64,000 nucleotides of DNA from Anaspis maculata (taxonomy: Eukaryota > Arthropoda > Insecta > Coleoptera > Scraptiidae), in assembly GCA_949128115.1 (NCBI GenBank), contig OX421968.1:30718877-30782876 (forward strand). The letters are read 5' to 3'. Of the stretch, positions 56,201 through 64,000 are shown in pieces (the first letter of the stretch is position 1; each line of letters opens with the position of its first letter). A program made the position numbers and the translations under genes. The notes beneath the pieces were generated by a model. The model was not told the origin of the DNA, made no database searches, and saw nothing but the letters and a program-made list of their open reading frames with translations.

Positions 56201-56831
56201 GAGAATAGCTATAGCCCTCCGCCTTTCATGTTCGATGTGTCACCCACATAAATGTCTCTGTGGTTTTGAAGTGGACGAGTCTGGAACTCATGGTCTCAGC
56301 TGTCGCTTTAGCGCAGGTCGTCGCAGACGCCACAGCGGGTTGAATGATATTATTCAACGTAGCCTGACCACTGCTGGTTGTCCTGCTATTCTTGAGCCAT
56401 CGGGTCTTTCTCCAACAGACGCAAAACGCCCAGATGGCATGACTCTTCATGCTTGGAGTACTGGAAAGCTACTGGTATGGGACGCGACATGCGTGGACAC
56501 ACTCGCACCATCCCACATTGTCCATACGAGTCGGTCTCCTGGGTCAGCTGCAAACCAAGCAGAGGCGGAAAAAACCGCCAAATACCTTTTCCTCAACTCA
56601 AACTATATTTTCGTCCCGCTTGGCTTTGAAACGATTGGCAGCTGGGGTGATTCTGCGAAAGCCATCATTAGAAAAATTGGAAAAAGACTAACCGACGTGA
56701 CAGACGAACCTAGATCGACAGAATTTTTGTTTCAAAAATTAGGTATCGAAATTCAACGTGGTAATGCAAGCTCGGTATTGGGCACGGTTAATTTGAGTAG
56801 ATATTCAAATGAAATTTTTTGGCTTGTTTAG
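53295..56831 (+). pseudogene. LINE E ORF: zinc fingers, RT and PD-(D/E)XK-type endonuclease
   Basis: One frame of about 1,178 codons, broken only by TAA at 54930-54932 (after CGKVVS; the next codons read RIRVELGDML). The N-terminus has two C2H2 fingers: CTDCDKIFKSSMGLRVHYSR-TH and CPHCKDLEKFKGERGLHIHI-SRMH. RT motifs follow: FPNGSAGGFDGLSPQHL, RLIALKKKDGGIRPIAVG, VLVKLDFANAFNMLNR, RGVQQGDPLGPAWFALS and WYLDDCTLGGD with the catalytic DD. Next are GLSLNKAKCEFHVW, a thumb, and a C-terminal zinc motif (CLCGFEVDESGTHGLSC with RRRRHSGLND). The nuclease core is AKRPDGMTL then GKLLVWDATCVDTLA. The fingers plus this nuclease place it in the R2 superclade; the clade (R2, NeSL, Hero or other) is unresolved. 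No in-frame ATG lies before 53448. Confidence 0.9.
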
Positions 56832-56927
56832 TTGGGTTTATTGTAAAAATGTAAAATTATTTGTTAATATTGTAAAATTGTACATAATAAATGAGAACGG
56901 TTTTGAAATAGATTATTATTATTGATA

Positions 56928-57284
56928 TTGAGGAGCTTGTGGTGTGGTTAGTTAGCGCGTTCGACTGCCACTCCAGAGGTCGCGGGTTCGATCTCCGCCG
57001 GGGACGGATTTTCGGCCTCGAAAAACAAGCTCCTTGGTTTAGTTGGAATGCTTGCTAAATGCAAGACGCGCCGTGTGTCGCATAGCACGTAAAATACGAA
57101 CGATGGTGCCGACCCCATGCGATGTTGGTGGTCGTTAAAAATCCCTACCCTGTGTTGGAACACACAGGGGTTCGGCAAAATTTCCGGTATAGTGGAGGAA
57201 AGCATTCACCGGCGTCGGTGTTAGGCCTCGTTGCGGAAATAGGCCGACGTTGAATAAACGAATAAAAAAAATAAAAAAAAAAAA
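56928..57284 (+). mobile_element. tRNA-headed SINE in the LINE E tail
   Basis: The head reads GGTGTGGTTAGTTAGCGCG (A box) and GTCGCGGGTTCGATCTCCG (B box). The body includes CCTGTGTTGGAACACACAGG (a small hairpin) and ends AATAAAAAAAATAAAAAAAA. It is flanked by an exact ten-base duplication ATTATTGATA (56918-56927 and 57285-57294). The head looks little diverged, so it may be recent. Confidence 0.9.
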
Positions 57285-57360
57285 ATTATTGATACCTATT
57301 ACAAAAATTGATAATTTTGAAAATTGTAAATTGTTGTGTTACAATAAAAATTAAAATCAT

Positions 57361-58464
57361 CCAGTTTCTCCAGGCGAACCAGGATCTGGTTTCGAAATTT
57401 CTATTCTGTTCGTTTCGAAGCTACAGGGTAATTCATGTATTTCGTAGAATTTTTTGACAAGCTGTATCTTCAGAACGACTCAATGGATTCGATTGAAATT
57501 TTATGAGTTAATTCTTCTATTGATAGCTGACACATCGCCCTATCAAACAGTTCAAAATTTCCAGGGCCGGCTTTTAAAAAAAAAACTTCAGAGCTTTTTT
57601 CAAAAAAAGATATTCTGTATGCATATTTTTTTTAATTCATTTTCATATTCAGAAACCACATGAAACATGCTAATAATATCGCAAAAAAATTGCTTGGCAC
57701 CATTGAGCTGTCAATAAAATTTTGATGATCCTGAAAATTTTTGAGATTAGGATTTTTTGTAAATTAACAATTCAAAATATTTGCCAATGATCTATTATGG
57801 CCTTGAATTTCAGCCGTTTCGTCAAAAAAATTGAAAAAAAATTTCATCAGAATTTAAAAAAAAATTGTTATGTCCCTCAACTTTACTTTTATCTCACATT
57901 GAGCTGAAATTAAGAGGCGTGACATGAATTTTTCGAAAATTTTGATGAAATTTTTTGTTGCTCCTAGTTAGTTACTGGAAAACGTTGAAAAATTTTTTTG
58001 ATGAAACTGCTGAAATTTGAGGCCATAATAGATCATGTGCAAATATTTCAAATTATCAATTCACAAAAAATCCTTACCTTGAAAATTTCCAGGATTATCA
58101 AAATTTTATTGACAGCTCAATGGTGCCAAGCAATTTTTTTTGCGATACTTATTGCATGTTCCATGTAGTTTCTGAATGTGAGAATAAATTTGAAAAAATA
58201 TACATACAGAACGTCTTTTTTGAAAAAAACTTTGAAGTTTTTTTATCAAAGCCGGCCCTGGAAATTTCGAGCTGCTTGATTAGGCGATGTGTCAATTATC
58301 AATAGTAGAATTAACTCACAAAATTTCAATCGAATCCATTGGATCGTTCTAAAGATATGAATTATTTAGAAAATCGACAAAATACATGAATCACCCTGTA
58401 ACTTCAAAACGAACAGCGTTAGAAAATGTTCAAAGCCAGATCCTGGTTTGCCTGGAAAAACTGG
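57361..58464. mobile_element. 1.1 kb hairpin element
   Basis: CCAGTTTCTCCAGGCGAACC at the left end pairs with the right end at 58445-58464. Paired landmarks continue inward: ACAGGGTAATTCATGTATTT, ACACATCGCCCTATCAA, TTTCCAGGGCCGGCTTTT and GATCTATTATGGCC, meeting near 57915. The open frames at 57454 and 58120 are arms of the hairpin. A CACCCTGTATA end motif follows at 58500. Confidence 0.85.
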
Positions 58465-58599
58465 ACCTACCTTCAGGCTATGTCCATTTGGTGGTGAATC
58501 ACCCTGTATATTGTTTTTGACTAAATTTACTATTCACCAACATTTTTTGAAATACTATGAAACCAAATCCTAGTGGAAAATGATTTTTTCAAGTCAAGT

Positions 58600-58665
58600 G
58601 TGGCATCTGTCCCGGAATTACCTTAATTGAAAAAACGTTCTGTACTCAATTTTGTAGTACATTCA
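58600..58665. repeat. Right remnant of the inverted-repeat element
   Basis: Partner of 52660-52770 through GGCATCTGTCCCGGAATTACC and CTGTACTCAA. Confidence 0.6.
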
Positions 58666-58689
58666 GTACACCGTGTAAAAAAATTGAGT

Positions 58690-61600
58690 TTTCATCTCCA
58701 TTGTTGAGGGAGAAATCCTTTAGATAGTTTTCACCTACTGAGAATACAGCCTTCAACGGCCTGAAATTAGGTTTCAAATAACGGTAACGACGAAATTGAT
58801 ATTAGTGGGGTCTTAGCGGGAACGCGAAAGGATTTAAAAGTTCACGAAGGTGTTTTCGTTCTTTTGTCTTGACATCAACGATGTTTACAATAAAATGTCA
58901 TCTCCACAGCAACTTCCAATTACACGTTGAAATAGCCGTTGTACGCGTTTGTTACGTGAAAAATCTGCAACACAATGAGGAACTTCCTTCCCTTGAGCAG
59001 CTAGCATGCTCATTGATTTGGGTATAACAAGCTTCAACTTTAATGAGTGTGAAAATTGCGTTTGAAATCTTCACTCACAACAGAACAATCGCGCGAAAAA
59101 CAGAATCGCCGGTGTTTGAAAAATCTTTGAATGAATCATCGACCCGATTGTCCACAAAGCTGGAAGTGCGAATTCCTGTTTTAAATTGGCGTGTAGAGAA
59201 AGCGCCTAGCGTCCAAAAACTAGCTATGCCAGTAATTTCGAGCGTAGGTAGAAAATTGAGCGGTCGAGTCCCGTGTCATCGATTAATTAATTGATCCGGA
59301 ATGATAATCCAGAAATCTTAAAACTTCAGTTTTATGAAGTGAAACACGGCGACGGAGTTAGCTCGCACTTTGCTGAGACTTACGGGTAAAATTGTAGGAG
59401 AAAATTACGAAGCGACAGACACGAGCATAAAAACCCAGCAACCAACCATTGCGAAACAAAATTTCAAAAGTGATTTATTAGATATTTTTGTCGTCGTCGC
59501 CCGTGCAAAACTTTGTGAATTTCAAAAAGCGGTTTTATTTTCTAAAATAAAAATACACGGCGTCTCGCAGTATGTGTCGTGTAAAAATGAAAGATTTATT
59601 AAAGTTTCCCGATTATCAATTATAAAACCGGAGTGATCTGAGATCAGGAGACGGCCCTGAAATGCACGAATGGTATAATTAATCGTATGCCTCGCCACAG
59701 TTAACAATCGAATTATGCAAATAAAAAGCGAAGGTAGAAGAGAGGAGAGGTAGGTACACGATTTGCGAAAAGGCTATAATTTCCAAACGCAGTCCGACCA
59801 TACGGGCCACATACATATAAATATCAGCGCATAGCGGACTACTTTATGAAAGATATACCCGGGCCGGGGTGCATTAAAAAAAGGACGCAATTTATAATAT
59901 TTTCCTCGAAACACGTCGTAAATGAAGCCATTTGAAGACGTGAAATTATACATTTAACATTATCACATGCCAACATAGCGGGCGAAATTGAGTACCATTT
60001 GAAATAAAGTCCTCATTTTAAATGCGCGTCCATATTTTATGGCCTTATTAGTTTTTTGTATATTAGCATCCCGAAGGTAAATAAAGCTTGTAATTACCCG
60101 CAAACGATTAATTATCAATTAAATGATGGCAATAAACAAGACCCTCATACCTCATACACCTGTTTCGAATAGCGCATGTTTTACATATCCAAGTCAACTC
60201 CACATGGATAATGCTGAATTAAATCATTCAATTATTATTTACCTAAACAACACGGCTACAGTGTCCGCCGCGGTGTTAATGAATACACTAAATGCAAGCT
60301 CAAATAGTGAACCATCCGATATTTTGTCTAAAATAATCGAATCCTGCTATCAGATTCCGTAAATAACACGCCCAGCATCCGCTTGTTACATGTGATAATT
60401 AACATTACAATAACCCAGTGTAACCTGGATTATCATGCCACACTGCCCTGCCCTACCATGCCGCTAACAATACATCTCGGGCAGCTTATGTTAATAACGA
60501 GCTTTTTTTATTTAAGAACACCTAAAAACCTGGATTTCTCGACGCATCATAAAGACATTAAACGGCAAAAACAACCAATATTTTTGATATTATATACATT
60601 TCTTTCCGTAAGCATTGAAAGCATAAAACTGTCATCAACTGCTGTTAAATAACCACTTATATCCATAATGACTTTCATCAAACTAGTGGTATACAATTTT
60701 TCTTTTCCTTTGTTTTGTTTTCATATGCAAGTATGTTTGCTACCTGATGTGTTCAAATCACACATTGATTACGGAATAAATCAAGAGTTTGTGAAATCCT
60801 AAGTCACAGCAGAACCAGAGGTCAGAATTTATTGCAAGCCGAATGCTACCCGCTGCGATGATACGAGTGTCATATAAACGGCACCGAAGTTGATCTTACG
60901 GTGTTATCATACACGAACTTACACTTTATGATTGTCCCTTTTCAGAAAGAGAAAAGCCGTCGACCATAATAATAGCTATGACTAATTTACTCAAGAGATA
61001 TCTATTTACCTACTACCAAAACCCACGTTAAAAAAAAAATTGGATAAATGTGCGATGACAACAGACACTGGCGACCTTTCATGAGCTGCGCAGCGTTAAT
61101 CAATCAACATGAATAAGGAACAAATCCGGAGATGGAAATACCTTAGTATAGCTTCGGTGAAATTCCAAATTTTCATAAAGAAAAATGTATAGATGCGTAT
61201 TAAAATTTTCAAAAAACAAAATCAAAACTTTGATTTTTTTTTTGGAAATTTGAAAGCTCAATAGCTGCCCGTACATTTCGCTTTGAAGGAGTTTCTACTT
61301 GAAGAAAAAAATAACAAAAACCGATTCCCGCCAACAATTTTTTTCAACATTTTTTTGTCACATCAGAAACCCCTTTAAATGTAATTGCAATGCATCAAAT
61401 TAAACCACTGCAGTAACCATCCGTTTGTATGAATATTATTTGAAATATTATTCAAATACACCAAATGTTTTGATATCATGCATTATTTGTTATAACCTCG
61501 GTTATAACTGCCCAACCGAGTACCTACCCAACTATCTGTCAAGTCACAAAAAGTCTTCATCTGACGATTCTCACTAATTAGCAAGAGTCCACACCCATTC

Positions 61601-63060
61601 TCCAGCCAGTCAACCCTACAAGCATCCATCGTACCTACCCTACTACCTACATACTACAAGTATCGCAAGGGCGAACCATAATCATGGTTCTTCAGTCGGA
61701 TGTACCAGCGACGCGACAGATTAAGGACGGGGAAAGATCTCGTCTAAGTCAGTTTTTACATTCGGATTATAATTATCTGCAAACAATTTGCAACAACAGC
61801 ACCTCGATATGGGACCCTTTAAAACTTTAATCCGTTTAACACACTGTCAGTTACCTTAAACGCGAATACGAATTTGGCAGCCCTCCGCGAGTTCCTTGGA
61901 ATAGGAAAAACGACAACCTCTGAGACAATTTCGTTTTCAAGAATGCAAAGTAAAGAATTTGGCTTCATGCTGAAATGCAAACTGAAAACTGCAAACATTA
62001 CAAACAAACTTATGAGTTACCACCAGTGTTTGAGGTTTGTGAACCATCAATGCATGCAAAATATAGATTTGACTTCGTATCAGCGATGTAGTGGCTTGGG
62101 AATTGCTCCTCTTCGCTGGGATTGATGAAGTCACAAGGACAGGAGTTAGCGAGTTATAGTTATAACTTCAATATGTTTCAGAATATTTTTCACGCGGAAA
62201 TATTCAGAATTTTTTCTTAATTTCTACGCAAGTGCTATTATTTTTAAACAGACAACAGGTTTACATGATTCAATTCCAATTCTATCGTTATTCGTTATAT
62301 GAAATACTAACTTGAACTGAAGCCCCTTTAGAGCAATATTAACTGAATACTGTGACCTATGGCACTGCCTCCGTGTCATTTTTTGTCACTCGATGTTTGA
62401 TTCAAATCGCATAAAATCAAGACTTTTTACGTTGATGATTTATTTACTGATGCACGAATGTTAGGAACGGAACGAATGTTCAGTTTGCGCGCATCAGCTG
62501 TCGTTATTTTTCATCCAAAAAAATTCAAATAAAACCTTTGATAGAAAACTGAATCAACTGCAGCCCAATCCATTTTATTTTTTTTCAATATTTCTCGAAT
62601 CATGATTTATCTTACCTAGGCTCCGTTTGTGGTGCATGAATGGGAAATCAAAAACATACCAAAATATACAGCCAATACTCAGCTTGATGCTGCTACCATT
62701 GGTTTTCAAAGAGTTCTTTTGGTTTTAATTTGTGATGAGTTAAACCCAACCTTGTTTTCCGATTTGTGTGTAAATCAGAAACGCGCGTAAAACCGGGGCC
62801 GGTTAGCGATCTCTGGCCATTAAAAAGTGTGGCTTTCGTCTGTCGTCGCGGATATGTCGTCTGCTGCCATCATTTTGGTCTATCTCGACCTCAATATTTT
62901 GATGAATTTTGTCGCTTTCGGTGTCATACTGTCGTGTGCATTTGTCGGAACTCGTGTCACCTAGCAACGCGTGTGCCAGCCTCCGACAAATAATACGCTG
63001 CCTGTCATTAACGCTGGGTTACTCGAAGTAGCTCTTTTTTGCAAATCTAAAGCGCCTGTG
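58690..63060. other. Unique noncoding DNA, no element recognised
   Basis: This is the longest stretch without hairpin ends or retroelement motifs. The part 59540-60130 has several TAATTA/ATTAAT homeodomain-type cores (59679, 60108-60120), an ATGCAAAT-type octamer (59716) and TTTTATGGCC (60034). That would suit a regulatory region, but such motifs arise easily in AT-rich DNA. No open frame shows coding support. TAGGTACC/GTACCTAC-type strings recur at 61620-61660. Confidence 0.35.
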
Positions 63061-63069
63061 GAACTTATC

Positions 63070-63450
63070 AATTTATCATTTAAAAAAACCGATGCCGCCC
63101 CTGCCCTGACGCAAAAAACGTGAAGCAGGTAAGTTACAGAGTCGAGACAAAAATCACTGTGCTTTCTGTCCATTCGACATCACAGGAAGAATAGTTCCAA
63201 TCGCCGCCCTCATACGCCGCCCCCGACAAAAAAAGAAACAGGACCAAAGAAGTTACAGGCACGGGATCGGGATCTGAATCATCATGTTCCCTGTCCATTT
63301 GACATCACAGGAGAAATAGTTCCAGCCGATGCCCCCGTACGCCGCCCCCGACAAAAAAGAAACAGTACAGACACGGGACCAAATCATCGTGTCTCCTGCC
63401 CCTTTGTCATTACAGAAAAAATAGATTCAACTGACGCCGTCCCCACCGGA
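63070..63450. repeat. Three-copy tandem repeat with ACGCCGCCCCCGAC
   Basis: Landmarks CATCACAGGA(A)GA(A)ATAGTTCC at about 63178 and 63302 and CATTACAGAAAAAATAGATTC at 63408 mark units of ~124 and ~106 bp. Each holds CGCCGCCCCCGACAAAAAA and GAAACAG. The GCCGCCCCC wording resembles the 22-23.4 kb array but the units differ. Bases 63451-64000 hold nothing I recognise. Confidence 0.75.
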
Positions 63451-64000
63451 CGAATCACATTATAGTGCAGTAAAGATAGGTTTTGGAGTTGAAAAAATTA
63501 ATTCATGAAATTTTAAAGCTGTTATCGATTCAGAATTTCATCATCTACCATGTACTCAAAATCCCCGAAAATCCCATCTGAGCATTTTTTTGCGGCGCTG
63601 TCAAAGTATATCATGTTTGCTGCAACAAGTCCGAAAATTTTATCCTCGCTTTTGTCACATTAGAGCTATATTGTTAGTTCAGAGCTGTTGGTATTAGACT
63701 CCAGGGCATGACCAGAACGTCATCTGAACCGCTGAAATCCTATTTCCCGCAAAAGAAAACATGTAACTTGCTTTTATCTGCAATTACCAGTGGTAATCAA
63801 GTGTAGTTCGGGGATTAGTGACCAAATTTAATAAAAACTGTTCTTTTTGTGATAAAGGCATGAAATTTGGTATGAGTGGTCTTCATGGTCTTCTTTTCAA
63901 ATGTAGACATGGCGTCTTGCCACATTTTGGTTAGGGGGGCTTAGGGACCCCCTTGAAAATTGAAGTTGCAGAAACTCATGCAAACCACCATTAAAATAAT

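Larger units (their letters stand above)
52780..57355 (+). mobile_element. LINE E, single-ORF non-LTR element with restriction-like endonuclease
   Basis: Plus strand, with about 500 bp of probable 5' UTR, the open frame 53295-56831 and a short 3' UTR containing AATAAA at 56887. The tail is rich in ATTATTATTATTGATA, interrupted by a SINE, and resumes to about 57355. The boundaries are estimated from the flanking inverted-repeat arms and hairpin. Confidence 0.8.

Noticed and set aside
21914..63450. Tandem arrays considered as a CRISPR array
   Set aside because: Units are long, diverged and without constant short repeats separated by unique spacers; the DNA is clearly eukaryotic.

Overview
This window is repeat-rich, AT-rich eukaryotic DNA, almost certainly from an arthropod and most likely an insect. 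The retroelement proteins (Jockey-like and R4/Dong-like LINEs, an mdg1/412-like Gypsy element), the mariner and Tc1 transposases, the tRNA-headed SINEs and a short CCTAA run all fit an insect. I could not place the order. I found no complete host gene. Nearly all recognisable coding sequence belongs to transposable elements, most of them broken.

Layout. 0-2 kb: two nested long-hairpin elements. 2-6 kb: mostly unique DNA. 6-9.45 kb: a long inverted-repeat element carrying a 3' piece of an R4/Dong-like LINE. 9.45-13.4 kb: a minus-strand Gypsy-type LTR element that lost most of gag, protease and RT, with a 1.26 kb TIR element inside its integrase. 13.4-16.1 kb: another long inverted-repeat element whose core holds a cysteine-rich coding fragment. 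16.5-17.8 kb: a decayed mariner with a SINE inside, flanked by an 83-bp duplication. 18.6-19.4 kb: a degenerate ~118-bp tandem array. 19.4-25.7 kb: a Tc1 transposase fragment split by a LINE ('LINE A', exact 16-bp target duplication), itself split by a second LINE, a 3.4 kb hairpin element and a mariner-derived MITE. 25.7-29 kb: an almost complete but frameshifted R4/Dong-like LINE. 29-36.5 kb: three more hairpin elements and a tRNA-like sequence. 36.5-37.5 kb: a LINE remnant with a MITE inside. 38.6-39.8 kb: a tiny ORF and a duplicated repeat. 41.5-46.3 kb: a second copy of the 3.4 kb hairpin element, interrupted by another hairpin and by a chimeric LINE. 46.4 kb: an unrecognised exon-like ORF. 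48-50.6 kb: a Jockey/CR1-type LINE (ORF1 plus endonuclease) missing its 3' part. 52.7-58.7 kb: a nearly intact one-ORF LINE with a restriction-like endonuclease, a SINE in its tail and another hairpin. 58.7-63 kb: unique noncoding DNA. 63.1-63.45 kb: a short GC-motif tandem repeat.

The main story is layered insertion. Empty-site comparisons inside the window let several insertions be ordered without outside data. The oldest layer is Tc1 and LINE A. Later layers are the CAGGGTG-type or other TA-flanked hairpin elements, MITEs and SINEs. The least decayed elements (48 kb and 53 kb LINEs) carry only single in-frame stops in the parts that remain. The hairpin elements could make long double-stranded RNA if transcribed; that is inference.
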